Below, one piece after another: positions 1 through 12,600 of a DNA stretch of 64,000 nt; positions within the stretch are counted from its first letter, which is position 1, and each line of letters starts with the position of its first letter. The position numbers were made by a program, and so were the translations under genes. Source of the DNA: Balanoglossus misakiensis. Its lineage: Eukaryota > Hemichordata. The notes below the pieces were generated by a model, which was not told where the DNA came from, searched no databases, and saw nothing but the letters and a program-made list of their open reading frames with translations. The stretch lies in contig CM082588.2 of NCBI GenBank assembly GCA_040954595.2, forward strand, positions 5,952,001-6,016,000. The letters run 5' to 3'.

Positions 1-1244
1 CGTTTTTCTTTCGCCCTCAGCTCGAGGGATCTTTTCAGTGCCTTGGCTGTTTGCGTTCGCCTTTGTTCGCACGTGTCGGCAGAAAAATTTTGTGTGGTCT
101 TCTGGGCCAACGGGAGGCTAGGATGGATGGCTTGTTCGACGGAGTTTATCCTAACTTTTCAAATAGGACGGAAGTCATCTATCGCTCACAGACAGACGCA
201 CTGCCTTAGTTCAGGACCACACGGACCAAAGCATACCTTGAAATAAGCAGACCATGAGTTTTATATGCCCGTAAAAATGCCCCATTTATTTTAATTCCGC
301 GCTGCTGTTATTTCGAGCATTGGTGAGAAAACACAACATATAAAGCCCCGTTACGTCACAACGGACATTCGTGCAGAAAAATCTCGGATTGACAACATGT
401 TCAGTATCAGAAGGGTATTACGACACAGTGCCCACGCCACCGCCGCGCAAATCCTTTCACAAATGGAATTCTAGCCTCTCCGGCTCAACAAAGCATGTCC
501 AACTGAAGTATGTCCGCTCAAATACATCTTTTTGTCCGTCTACTTTCCGGCAAACAAACCGTGTCTACACGCCGCTTTGTTTCTAATTTCGTGCCGTGTT
601 TCACCCTCTCAAAAAAAAAACAATGTCTGCGCTGCATTGTGGGACGAGGGCACTCACTCAGCGCTCGGAGTCAATGCCCGGATCCATTTTCCACATCCAA
701 GTGTAGGATGATTTACGAGCACGTCGCAGCCTCGTTAAATTATTATGTCAGTGCGACGGCTGCAGGGTTTTGAAGCCGAACAAATTTGGACATTTTATGG
801 CGTTTATTTATTCCCCATTTCGAGGGGAAACTACCGTACCTCTGCCGCCTCACTCTCCCCTTGACGGTTCGTCTGCGTGCTCCCGAGTCGCGCGCGCGTA
901 CTCTCGTTTCATTAAGACTTTTACCGTTGAGATTCTGCGGTTCAGATGTCTGCAGATTTATTCATCTCTGAATTATCCATTTTTACCGATACGAGTTGCA
1001 GGCATAAGTATGGGCAATGATAGCAAACAGATTTAGGAAATCGTTTCAAACAAGCTCATATTTATAACCCTTACAGCAAATTATACGTGTACCTCGAGTG
1101 AAGTTATCGTTTGACAGACGACAACATCATACTTCAAAAATCGCGTCAAGGACACGGTGGTCCCATTGAGTGATTACACAAGAAAAAGTCTACACCTAAG
1201 TACATGGCCATATACAGACAGACACACACACACATAGCGAGAGG
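1..1244. other. Intergenic, no gene seen
   Basis: All reading frames here are short and resemble no family I know. A CATATAAAG motif followed by TTACGTCA-like sequence lies near 338-358 and could be a weak promoter, but nothing downstream supports a transcript. A short CA-rich run occurs around 1218-1235. Confidence 0.5.
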
Positions 1245-1700
1245 TCAATGGGCAAACACTGACTGACCCATAAGCTACCAATGGCATATGTACTGTACAT
1301 ACACTAAATAGAACAGCTGGTCTCTTTAAAACTTAGCCAGTTATGTAATCATTCAGGAATTTGCTGTGTTTATATGAATCACAGGGGAGTTCCTGCCTAA
1401 TTAAAACAACTCAATAAAGTAAATACACACCACTTTACAAAGCAATCTGACCAGTAGTTCTTGAGTTACTGAGTTTTGACCAAATTAACATTTTTCCAGC
1501 TAATTTGCATGTTTTAGGCAATGACAACTTCATTTGAACAAACTCCCATCTACAGCCCAGCCTGCATCAGCACACTGAATTTCAAGGTGATACACGTAGC
1601 GGTTTTCAAGTTTTGGATGTGGACGGACATACAGACATACATCCATCCATACATACAGATGCAACCGATCCCATTGTTGTTGGGTCCCATTGGTATGTAC
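1245..1700 (+). repeat. Dispersed repeat, copy 1
   Basis: This block is matched almost base for base by 2083-2575 in the same orientation, offset 838 bp at its start, with a few small indels. It begins TCAATGGGCAAACACTGACT and ends in a CATACATCCATCC-rich microsatellite tail. Unit-like boundaries plus a simple-repeat tail suggest an old non-autonomous transposable element or a local segmental duplication. No coding potential is seen. Confidence 0.8.
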
Positions 1701-1730
1701 TTAGTAAAATGGGACCCAACAACAATCTAA
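1671..1730. repeat. Stem-loop at the end of repeat copy 1
   Basis: The arms CATTGTTGTTGGGTCCCATT and AATGGGACCCAACAACAAT are reverse complements that flank a short loop containing GGTATGTAC. In copy 2 the corresponding loop sequence (GTACATACC) is in the opposite orientation. Confidence 0.75.
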
Positions 1731-2082
1731 CATCGGACTGTCAACACAGAGAACTGATGGGACGATGAATGCCAAAATAAACTGAAGAGCTCTCAAATCA
1801 CAGCAAAAGAAGGCGATACAAAAGCTTGGGGTGTGTTGCGCTGACCTGCGTTAACAGATCCCGTGAGGAGTACGGTGCCCAGAGTGCTAACACATCCCCA
1901 ATACGAACTTATGGACACAAACTATTTATATTTCTAGGTCCAAAACTTTGACTACAGTGAGACAAAACTGTTAGGCTTTTCTCATATTTAAATGAAGTAT
2001 TGAAATGCAAAATAAAGTGTTAAAATGCAAATTAAGACCGACGGGAGTGGTTCTTCTTTTCTCCAATGAAATTCAACTTTGC

Positions 2083-2575
2083 TCAATGGGCAAACACTGA
2101 CTGACCCATAAGCTGCCAATGGCATATGTACTGTACATACACTAAATAGAACAGCTGGCCATGGCCTCTTTAAAACTTAGCCAGTTATGTAATCATTCAG
2201 GAATTTGCTGTGTTTATATGAATCACAAAGGGGAGTTCCTGCCTAATTAAAACAACTCAATAAAGGAAATACACACCACTTTGCAAAGCAATCTGACCAG
2301 TAGTTCTTGAGTTACTGAGTTTTGACCAAATTCAAATTTTTTCCAGCTAATTTGCATATTTTTGGCAATGACAACTTCATTTGAACAAACTCCCATCTAC
2401 AGCCCAGCCTGCATCAGCACACCAAATATCAAGGTGATACACGCAGCGGTTTTCAAGTTTTGGATGTGGACGGACATACAGACATACATACATCCATACA
2501 TACATCCATCCATACATACATACAGACGCAACCAATCCCATAAAGTCCCATGGTACATACCAATGGGACCCAAAA
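2083..2575 (+). repeat. Dispersed repeat, copy 2
   Basis: Near-identical direct copy of 1245-1700. It carries a longer CATA/CATC tail and a weaker terminal stem-loop (GTCCCAT...ATGGGAC). Confidence 0.8.
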
Positions 2576-2762
2576 ACCACGAGACTGCTGAAGATCATTG
2601 CCAAGCTCGTACGGATTCTGCAGTTCATTTTGACTCACTCCCCCTCCCATAAAATAAACGTGTGTACGCAGACACCCGTGTACACATACGTGTCTATATA
2701 CTCATCAAACACATAGCCTTGTCAGATGGGTGGCCCGTGTGTAAGCTGTCACAGTGTACTTA

Positions 2763-3565
2763 GGCTGCATTCACAAACACCTCTGGAGGGGGGGGCGGGA
2801 GAATTGAGGGGGGGGGATTTGAAAAAATTGAGGGTATGTGAGGGGGGGGATTTGAAATAATTTAGGGACTGAAAGGGGGGGACTTGAAAACTTTAACGAC
2901 TCAATATTTATTTTGAGTCCACAAAAATGCAGTTTCGCGCCCTTTATTTTACAAAATTTTCTCATGTGGGAGGGGGACACCCCCTCCCACACCCACCCCC
3001 TCCATTCATCAACACCTTTCAATCATTGACTAGTTTATCTAGTGTCCCAGGTCAGGGGACTTGCCCCACCCCATGATAACTTTGAGCCCCGACGGTTAAA
3101 TTTGTCCTCCCCAACATACCTGTAGTTGAGTTAATTTGCTTTTGCCGGGTTCATTAAAATGCAGCTTTGAGCTCTGTATTTTAGAAAATTTTCTTACGTG
3201 GGAGGGGGACACCCCCTCCCAAACCCACCCCCTTCAATTCTCGGTTTACAAAGTCTCCAAACACAGAATACAAATATATGTACTTAAAAAATAAAAACAA
3301 TGTTCAGTTTTAATACCCACTGATGAGGGGAAACATCAGTTTCAAATTCTTTTCATGGGAGCGCTGTTTTTCTTTTTACAAGATAGATAGGTGATGTGTT
3401 TTGCTCTGTGAAAGACAATGGGGGGGGGGGATTTCAAAATTTTGGCAGTTCGGAAGGGGGGGATTTGAAAATATTGGCAGTTCGGAAGGGGGGCATGTGA
3501 AAATTAGTGGTAAAAAAAATTGAATTCTCCCGCCCCCCCCTCCAGAGGTGTTTGTGAATGCAGCC
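2763..3565. mobile_element. Harbinger-like non-autonomous DNA element (MITE)
   Basis: The two ends form inverted repeats of about 45 bp that start GGCTGCATTCACAAACACCT on the left and match its reverse complement on the right, extending through a G-tract into GGGAGAATT. The element is flanked on both sides by TTA (2760-2762 and 3566-3568), which fits the 3-bp TWA target duplication of PIF/Harbinger transposons. The interior has no transposase. It holds G-rich modules and two near-identical blocks around the word GGGAGGGGGACACCCC, near 2968 and 3201. Apparent proline-rich reading frames on the minus strand are translations of the G-tracts. Confidence 0.8.
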
Positions 3566-3568
3566 TTA

Positions 3569-3987
3569 TGTATCGCGTGATATAACGGATGGCTAATCTG
3601 GTCTACACTTGTGTACTGTAAACATTGTTCGGGTTGCAAGAGTCACTGTCCGTCCAGCTAAAGTACTCAACAGGAAGGCTGCCACCAATGGGTATGTTGG
3701 TACATGTCTCTGACCGGTGACTGCAGCCGCAATCGTCACCTGAAACGTGCATGCGCGGAGTGATCAATCAGCGCCGAGCTGGACATCAGTCGAGCCAATC
3801 AAAACCACTGATTGATGGCTTGTTACGCGCACGGAAATGCTACGTTTGATGTGATTGATGGAAAACGTGGAAGAGTGTTAGCGCACGCCGGTTGTCGCTG
3901 TCGGATCCGGACTTCTGATGAAACTGACAGGAATTGACAATCCGGAACCAAAGAGTAGTTTCGTCCTGCATAAATGCATTTCTCACG
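3569..3987. promoter_or_regulatory. Possible regulatory segment with PBX/TALE-type sites
   Basis: Contains two exact TGATTGATGG words (3809-3818, 3852-3861), a TGATCAATCA word (3761-3770) and an inverted CCAAT (CCAATC near 3795) within 110 bp. These resemble binding sites for PBX/PREP-type homeodomain proteins and NF-Y. No transcript start or gene is evident nearby, so the call is tentative. Confidence 0.3.
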
Positions 3988-4082
3988 TGCTTTCTTTCTT
4001 TCTATCTTTCTTTCTTTCTTTCTTTCGCTCTCTCTCTCTCTTTCTGTTGGTTCGCTTGCTTGTTTGTCTGTCTGTCTGTCTC
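3988..4082. repeat. Pyrimidine microsatellite (TTTC/TC/TGTC)
   Basis: Simple (TTTC)n followed by (TC)n and (TGTC)n. The reading frames across it are low-complexity artefacts. Confidence 0.95.
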
Positions 4083-4566
4083 ACTTTTGTTCTTACTTTA
4101 TTGTTTAGATTTGTCTGTTCGACAGATAAATAGTTTGCTTGTAATAAAAGTGACATAGTGCCTATACAACTTCGGCGAATGAAACCAACGAAGATTTTCC
4201 GCGCAGCTGGTAGAAAGCAGGCATGATAATACACATTATGAGCTAATATACGTATAGTAGAATTCTTGAACAGGATATAGCAGCTTTGTATAGCATTCAC
4301 ATTTATCTTCCTTTGTCAAAGTTAACAAAAGATCATTGTAGATTTTAATTAGGCCTCACAATAATCTTGATTAAAACAAAAACTTTGAAAACTCGCTCCC
4401 TGACAATTGATAATTGGGTCATTAATTCGTCCATCACGACTACAATGAACAGATTATCGTCGATATTGTAATTAACTCTTATAAGGTAGACGCTCTACAC
4501 AGACACGTTATCAGAAGCAATAAGCGTTCTTCAAGGTACCCATTTTTATCAATCATCAAATTTTCC
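4083..4566. other. Intergenic, nothing recognised
   Basis: AT-rich sequence between two microsatellites, with no supported feature. Confidence 0.5.
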
Positions 4567-4858
4567 GTGTATGTATGTATGTATGTATGTATGTATGTAT
4601 GTATGTATGTATGTATGTATGTATGTATGTATGTATGTATGTATGTATGTATGTATGTATGTATGTATGTATGTATGTATGTATGTATGTATGTATGTAT
4701 GTATGCATGTATGCATGTATGTATGTATGTATGTATGTATGTATGTATGTATGTATGTATGTATGTATGTATGTATGTATGCATGTATCTATGTATCTAT
4801 GTATGTATCTAGGTATGTATCTAGGTATGTATCTATGTGTGTGTATCTATCTATGTAA
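4567..4858. repeat. (ATGT)n microsatellite, about 290 bp
   Basis: Nearly pure GTAT tetranucleotide array that degenerates at its 3' end into GTATCTAG-type units. Reading frames on both strands (MYVC- and HTYI-type) are artefacts of the repeat. Confidence 0.98.
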
Positions 4859-5424
4859 TACATATTTGTACCTATGTATCATGTAACAAGAAACCTGCGT
4901 AGTGTGCTCGCAAAGGATCCTTACAGTCGGGTTGGGGGAATTTAATAGGGGGGTTTTATAACTCATTTGCATATTAATTCCTCTTCAATACATACAGCAT
5001 AATACATCAATCAAACATGAAAGCTTCCGATGCCGACAAGTATTACAAAGAAGTGGCAATGTTTCATTTTTTGCGTTTTATTTAATAAGTCATCAGACCA
5101 TACGGCACACTAATCGATACCAGTATCATAAATAGAATTTGAAGTCTTGACATCATCAGCACCATATTTTTTCCATCTCGTCACGGTTTTTAGATTACGG
5201 AGAGTGCATGTTTAAATCGGTTACTCTTTTATCGCCTCGTTTCAGCCGTGGACATTAAAAGCTTTCAAGGCCATTAGCAAAAGAAATAGTCAAGTTCAGT
5301 AGGACACATAGATAGTTAGAGAGATATGCCAAGCGCCATGTTTCCAGTATTGCAATTGAAGGTAGAAATTCGTGGTTAGAGTTAAAAGAGATTGGAACCT
5401 TTTTTGAATGTTTCTCAAAGATTC
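4859..5424. other. Intergenic, nothing recognised
   Basis: AT-rich sequence between microsatellites. It has short G-tracts around 4930-4955 and otherwise no supported feature. Confidence 0.5.
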
Positions 5425-5513
5425 ATCTCTCTCACATTCTCTCTCTCCCTCCCTCCCTCTCATTCCAGACACACTTACTCTCTCTCTCTCCCTCTCTCCC
5501 TCTTCCACAAGAA
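5425..5513. repeat. TC-rich low-complexity tract
   Basis: (TC)n and CCCT-type pyrimidine run. Confidence 0.9.
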
Positions 5514-5805
5514 TAACCCAAGAGCAGACAACACGATCCTCGACAATCATAGCTTCCGGTCCGTCTCGTCGGACAGTGGACCCGACCTTCTGCAACCTCC
5601 CCCGACTAGGTCACCGTTTCAAATGTAAATGCCGTGTTTACCCTGCCGTGCTCTCCCCCAGTCATTGAATATTTCATCAAAGTTCCTCGGTGCAAACACC
5701 ACAATGACGCTCTCGCCTCACCGCTTTTGGTGGAAATCAAACACAGCTAAGTGTTTACATTTAAGTGGGCCACTCGAGAGGGACAACCTCGGCAGAAGCA
5801 CGTGA

Positions 5806-5820
5806 CCCCCCCCCCCCCCC
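5806..5820. repeat. Poly-C run (15 bp)
   Basis: Uninterrupted C homopolymer. Similar uninterrupted 14-bp G runs lie at 7153-7166 and 31626-31639. Confidence 0.95.
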
Positions 5821-8800
5821 TCTCCACTTAAATGCGACCATTCTCCTTTTAGGATAGCTCGCAGATTTACAAGGACTTTCGTCAAACGTTTTTATTTATC
5901 ACCGATCTGCTAGCCGGGGTGTTTGCTAACAAGATAGCGAGGGTCAAAACCGTCGATTACAGTTTTTATATGGAGCAATTTCACTCGATTTTTTATATCT
6001 GCCCACTCCCAGCGGATTCTCGCCCGCGAGTCCACAATGCAGTGCTTAAACTGTCTGCCGTTTTATATCCGTTTTATGATTTTTATTGTGTGGCGTGACG
6101 TTCGCAGAATTCTGGCGGCAAAACTGTTGAAGAGCTGTCGTAGTGCGAAACACTAGCTCCCCGACAGATTCGGAAAGTTGAACTTGCGTCATGCCAAGAC
6201 AGTGTTTTTATGGACACGCACGTTTAAAATATGGAAAATCATGGACCGTGACTCGAAATTAATCTAATGCTACACTTGAAATTCAGGTTCAAGAGAATAC
6301 GATGATACGAATAAACGACTTTTCTTTCTGGAGTGCCCAACGGAAGAAGCAGAGAGGTCTGGGTAACCGAGACTAGTCTAAAATTTAAAATTCAAAATGG
6401 CCGCCACGCTCTATGTTAGTCTAATGGAGATTTTTTTAAAATTAAAACAAGGCGGGGAACTCTCTTCACATACTTATGTAGCAAAGAATTGAAAGGTTTT
6501 GAGAACAATTATTTTCTTCAAGTTGAAAACATGTCCCCGAGGCGCGTAATGCCATGAATCAAAACTAGCGCCCGGCGGCCATATTTGATCAGATTGCAAA
6601 ATATATCGACTCGCGCATTTAGACAAAAGTAAAATGCCCGGTTTGAAACAAAATAGATTTTTGAGCATTTCTGTGGGTTGCCCCATCCCTCCGTTCGCAA
6701 GAACTGAAATCATCAAAGGTCAGGACCACCGTCTCTTTAATCAAGCAAATACAAACAAGCCTAGGCGAATTATGGAAAAGACGGGCGAAAGCGACAGTAG
6801 AAACCGCGGGGTTTTTTTGCTCTCGCCCCTTGACCTTAGTGTTAATCGGCGAAGATCAATCACCACACCGTTCTCACTTACAATTACAGTCATCAAGCCT
6901 ACGCCGTTTCTGCCTTTTCTCCTCTCTTGTTTACATTTCAACTCGGAGCAGCCACCTCTCATTCATCCAAAGGACCTCGTTACCGTTGTATTCCGAAAAG
7001 TGGTCTTTATATTCGTTTTTTTATCACAGACGCCCGGGGTCAATGGCTGCTTAGGCCTGTAGTTATGACTTCTTGCTCCTGTCTGTTGGACTACATCGAC
7101 GTCATCGCAGTGTTCCCCACGGAGAGGTTGCTGAACGCCAGCGTTCTGCAAAGGGGGGGGGGGGGGTCGCGACCATGTGTGGAGTCCCTATCCCTTCCAT
7201 CTGCTTAAAATTCAACGCCCAAAAATGACCGGTTCATTCCAGCCCCCAAATCACACCTGTGCCAGTGCAATTCTGCGCAGTGGCAGCAATCATGCGAACA
7301 ACACGCGATTCTGTCACCGACCTGTGCCGAACGAAACGAGATTTAATTACCGGACTTTTCGCATTAAGCTGTTGTGGATGCGACTCCCTCGTTTTAAATG
7401 AGGTCTGTCGGAGATTTCCCCCTGAGTTTTAAGGGAAAAACTTCTGGACGCCAAACGATTTCATGGCTTCGTATGCCTGACTGCAAGTGACAGTTGTACG
7501 GAAATGAAAGTCAATTTAGATAGATGCGGCGATTACAGCTACGTGACACAGTGAACTTGGAATGACAAAATATGCTGTGTCAAAGGTCACGAGTCGGCGC
7601 TCTAATAGGCGTTCTCTCCATCTTTTAACCTACAATTTTGATGCAATTTTAGAGCAAAAGTGATCCTCTTTTTATCAAGCGATTTCGCACATTCGTCCTT
7701 GTGCTACGCAGCGCCGAAAACCGCGACGACATTAAACCGGCGTTTGCATTAATACCATTACTTTTAATCATGGTTTCCTGAGCACAACATGTTGTGTTCT
7801 TGATAGGCACGTCCGCTTTAAAGCCGTCTCGAAAATTTTCTAAATTCCCTAGGTTGAGTTCGAAATGCAAGCACAGTCATGCGAGTGTGGATGGGCTCCC
7901 TAACGCCGCGGGGAGTACCGCGCTGAAATCACCGCAACTCGTTCAACTGTGCCGCCATTTCCATAAATCTTCCTTCGCGTGTCATTTTGCCGGATCACGT
8001 CCTTCGTATATACATACTGTTGATGCTTCTTGTCTCGTGATATTTTGGGGAGGTGCTGTTTTCAAAAGTAAGCCTTACATGGCGAATGGTTGTGGTCTGG
8101 GGTTTTGCTAACATCATGCACGCTTTTGAGAAACAATCTCAGATTGGGGAAAAGCGAACCAATGGCAATTTCCTATAATTGCAATATGAGAGAGAGGGGA
8201 GAAGAGACATACACACAGACAGAGACAGACAGACAGACAGACAGTCATACAGTGTATGTCAAATTGCACGTTAAAATCACAGGGACCACTAGAAACCTAA
8301 GAATGCACTAATGTCAGTAATGTCCACAGACATCTTGACTTTTTGCGGTTTATGTTGCTCAAGGATGACAATTACCACAGCGCGTGGACACGCATCGTTG
8401 GAGTTAAGGAGATACAAACAAGGAGACGGGATATTTTGAGTCTGGGACGAGGTAAGTGTGATAAGTGTGATGTGAAGACCAATCAGAAATGACAGGACGA
8501 TTTAGAGTACGACAGTTTGTTCCACTCTAACAATTTCACTATTTCTGCTTGGTTGATCCCAGCGCAGCTTCTTAACGAAGACGGGGACTGCAAGAACCTG
8601 CACACACCGCGCAATAAACTTGCAGCCTCGTCATCAGCGTGGTCGCCTGCAATCATAAACCGACCTGCGCATTACACACCGCATTAGGTAGGGGTTAATA
8701 TATGCAAATGAGACGAGGAGGAAAGAGCCGCGAGGAACGCGATCCATCAGGCCGAACGCTGCCGTCGTTAGGGAAACTCCGATGCTGTGATTTCGCGGTA

Positions 8801-9131
8801 GGTAAAAAAAGCGATATCCAAAGTCTGACAAATGTATGACCGGTTGCTGGGCTACAAAAATTCAGCTCGAGAGTAGTGAGATAGGTTGCCCTCAAACCGG
8901 CCATAAGTCTCTGCCAAATTTATGGAGATCGGCGAGAGAGTGAGGCTTATTGCAGAAATGGTGGGCGCCAATATTAATCGTAAAAAAGGAGAAAATCCGA
9001 CTATTTCCTGTGTGTCAGGACGTGGAGAACTCCCTTTCCATGGAAACCGCAGTAAAATGTAAGAAAAAGACTCCAAGTCGAAAAAAGAACACGCAAGAGT
9101 CGTAGTGAATCATCGAATTTTACAGCGAATC
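5821..9131. other. Intergenic with YY1-like motifs, no gene
   Basis: No coding sequence is supported. A CAAAATGGCCGCC word lies at 6393-6405 and a GGCGGCCATATTTGA word at 6575-6589. These belong to a motif that recurs through the window. A small CAGA microsatellite occurs at 8215-8245. Confidence 0.5.
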
Positions 9132-9144
9132 TTTGGCGCCAAAA
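9132..9144. promoter_or_regulatory. E2F-type palindrome
   Basis: TTTGGCGCCAAAA followed by CGGGA; this matches the symmetric E2F consensus TTTSGCGCSAAA. It is one of three such palindromes within about 520 bp. Confidence 0.5.
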
Positions 9145-9494
9145 CGGGAAATAAAAATTGTCATCAATTTTATGTTGTCCGCGTTCACTTTGCAGCTGAG
9201 AGTGACACAATGGCGGCTATATCGCGATACAAATTAAAGGTGATCGAGCCTGAATGTACCGAGGATAAGTTACACTAACATCCAACTATTAAACTAAAAC
9301 GTGGTATTACATTTACTCAAGTAGCAACTAGATAAATTTTGATTTACTGGATCAGGGTTCAGAGGTCAACGATAGGCTAAGTTAAGACTGTATCAATAAC
9401 TCTATGCCATTATATGACAACATCAATCTTTCACGACGACCGTAACGATATCCAGCAGTTTGATATTATCAGCGATGATAGATATACCGTTTTC

Positions 9495-9650
9495 TGCTAC
9501 ACTCAGTCTATTGTCGTTTGCTGCATCTTGGCGCCAAAAGACAAAAGTAGACGATGTTAACTGCGGCGTTCAGAGCAGTGCGTTATCAGCGGAGCATATT
9601 TTCGTGCACTGAATCAATTGTCGTTTACTGCGTTTTTTGGCGCCAAAAGC
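9495..9650. promoter_or_regulatory. Duplicated block carrying two E2F-type palindromes
   Basis: A block of roughly 45 bp occurs twice, about 107 bp apart. Each copy runs from a CACT..ATTGTCGTTT segment to TTGGCGCCAAAAG (palindromes at 9528-9539 and 9636-9647). The second palindrome is flanked by a longer T-run and AGCGGGG, close to a full E2F site. Duplication of a short block centred on a conserved palindrome suggests a binding cluster. Confidence 0.45.
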
Positions 9651-12600
9651 GGGGTCAGACAGTTTTTACGGTTTAAAACGGTCGGTGATGGCAACAGACA
9701 AAAAAATCTATCGCATCAATCTTCTAATACTACTATTTTACCGTTTCGTCGTTAATCGCTGATACCCGTATAGTTGATCCATTTATCTTTCTTATTATAT
9801 TTTTGACATTTTCCCCACTGTAGATGAAATTTTTGGTGAAGTTACACTAAGAGACTAATGTTTCTTTCAAAATGGTCGAATTCAGGATAATTGGACTGTT
9901 ATCAGTGATCAGCTGTCGGATAGGGTGATTGGGTTGTAAACCAGAAAAATGCAAATGTCTAACTATAGTGGCGTTGCTATATTTCGGAAATTTCACTTGG
10001 TCACTACCGGAAAATTGTACATATATGCCTGTTCATGCAAATGTAACATGTATACATGTACCTACACATGCAATAGCAAAACCTTGAAAAAATGTCCCAC
10101 GATAAGTCCATTTTCTCCTCAGAGACTTGTATACACGAGGCAGTGTACTAGAACTCTATACAATAGTCTTGGTATTCACTTGGACGAGAATAAGTTCGAC
10201 ACTTCCCATCACCAAGACAGGTGTGTCCCCACAGTTTGTTCATAATTAGAAGTGTAAACACTATTAGTCAACATTTTCGATTCGATTTCTGGCTATGATT
10301 GGGCTTCTCTTGTGGCGCAATATCTCAAATAGGATTATCCGTTGTTATGAGGGATTCTTTCTCTGGTTTTCATCATCGATACTTGTTTGTCTGCTCCGCA
10401 AAAATAAATCGAATTACAGCGGCGGGGTGTCAAATACACCACAGTCATTCAGCTACCTAATCGGTGCACGCGTCCCATTCTTTTTGATCATCCCGTGGAG
10501 AGTTTGCATAGCAGCCCCGTGAGCAGGTGTTACGGAGCCCGGGGTCAGAGGTCGCGACGTCGCATTCAAATCATGCCGCTTTAATTCTCGTCAGATACGA
10601 GATCATATCGGATCAGATTACGAGTGGTACACTTCACTTGCAAGTGGAAAACGGAGATTTTGTCGCCTCGGATATCAACTACCGGGGCGAGTGGTGATAT
10701 TAACGCGGATGGAGAGAGAGAGAAAAAAAAGAGGGCGGCCATATTTGAAATGACGAATGGCGATTGAAAAGATCGGGTGGGGACTTTGACACTGTCCGGT
10801 AATCTGAATCGTTTATAAGATACTTTGTAACAACTAATTGAACCTGATTGGGTAGCGACAGATCGTTACTATGACACAACTCCCAAGACCAGGGGGACTG
10901 CTGATTGCCCTTCGTTTCCCGATGAGATTTCCTTGTTTCAATTTCCAGCCACCGGTGAATCAACTCACCTGTCAATCAGAGCCGCGGCCGACAAATCACA
11001 TTTCTCCGTTTTTCCAATCAAGCGGAAGTGACTCTGACATTTCCAGCCGCATACTCGACTGCCTGATATTGATCGATGAAGCGAGTAGAAAATCACTTAA
11101 ACTCGGAAATGTCCTGGCCTGCTGATTAACTTTGTCTCTTGATTACCAGAAGATAGTTTTCAATCATTGCTGATCGCCTCGAATGTGTGTCTACAAAGTT
11201 TGCAGCGACGACGTAGCCCGGGATTAAATGATATCGTTGGACGATGGGATTCGTTGCCCTCGGGCTGTGTCTGTGAATCAAGTCCCTTAATGACGACGTG
11301 TCAAAAAATAACAACGGGGTATTGTATTGTTGTTATGTGTTTCGCCAAAATAGAGAAATATTTCACAAGCCTACGCAAATACGTCCCTAGTAATTAAGCG
11401 TTGACACCAGTCTGCTACTGCGCGCGCCCTAGCGTATCACCCGCGCGCGACCTTACCCCAATTCGGTTATCTTTACATTTAAAAATAAAACATATTGTAA
11501 GAGAAAATCATAAGTTAAACTTGAAAATCTCAAAGGATTGTCATGCTGTACGACGCATAGGTCCACACAGATCACAGTAGAAGGGAAATTGTGTATATAA
11601 TGACTGTTCGGGTGAACCAAAAGTTGCTTTTTGTTCACAAAACAATGAAAGCAAAACATTATACTAGAACAGAGTAATAGTGATACCAGGAAAAAAAGGT
11701 TTCACTGGATAACTTTTAAATATATGATGCAAAAGATTATCACCGGCCTCAAAAAAAGGGTTTCAAATGGCGTCGAATTTAATGTATCATATATTTTTTA
11801 CGGTCTCCTTTGTCGTTTTGCTCGGGGCGATTTTTATAGCACACACGCTGGCCTTTTGACAGCTGGGCCTCAAGGGCTCTAATGCGCTCAGTATAGGACA
11901 ATTGGCCCAGCAGGACAAAACTAACGCAGACGATTTCGAAACGTAAAAAGGGAAATCCAGGGTCTCCGCACCATGATTACTGATGTAAATCATATCACCC
12001 GTGAACATTTTTCAAAAAAGTTACGAACTAGAAAAAAAGGGTAAAATATGAGTGAACAGTTACATGCGAGGCAATCCTGGTGGTTTTTAAGTAAGGAAAT
12101 TAAATGATGCTCAAAGCTAAATGTATTTTGTGAGGACTGTTTTACCACCATAAAAAAGTTGCTCTGTGAGTTTTGGCGGGATCTGTTATAGTGAGGCGAT
12201 ATGCCGAGCGAGCCGTCGTCAACAAGGCGACGAAATATAGCACGCATATTGCCTGTGTACGCCGCCTGCTCGCGATCTCCTCTCTATTTAAGGCTCAAAG
12301 CCATAATATCGGTGGGTCTAATGAGCCAATTACCCAAACACGTTCTTTGTGCTTCTCCAATAGTTGGTACTCGGCGTAAAAGACGAGAGCTATTCATTGG
12401 AGTCGACTGGGAGAGGCATTATTTCACTCGGAACAATACGCTGACCCGTGCACACGGCATTTGTTTTTGAGCAAATAGCAACCCCCTCCCTACGCCAGCT
12501 GCATGCTTCGGTTGTATTAGGCGCGCTATGGCGCAAACGTAGCAACGTATTTTTTTTTAAAGAAAGGGGTGAAATACGCACCTACCGGAAGTGTCGCCCT

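Noticed and set aside
2771-3639. Proline-rich minus-strand frames (PPLS, IPPP)
   Set aside because: They arise from the G-tracts of the MITE.
4479-4886. Long MYVC- or HTYI-type reading frames on both strands
   Set aside because: They are translations of the ATGT microsatellite and have no protein meaning. The same holds for frames over 39022-39237 and 40668-40955.
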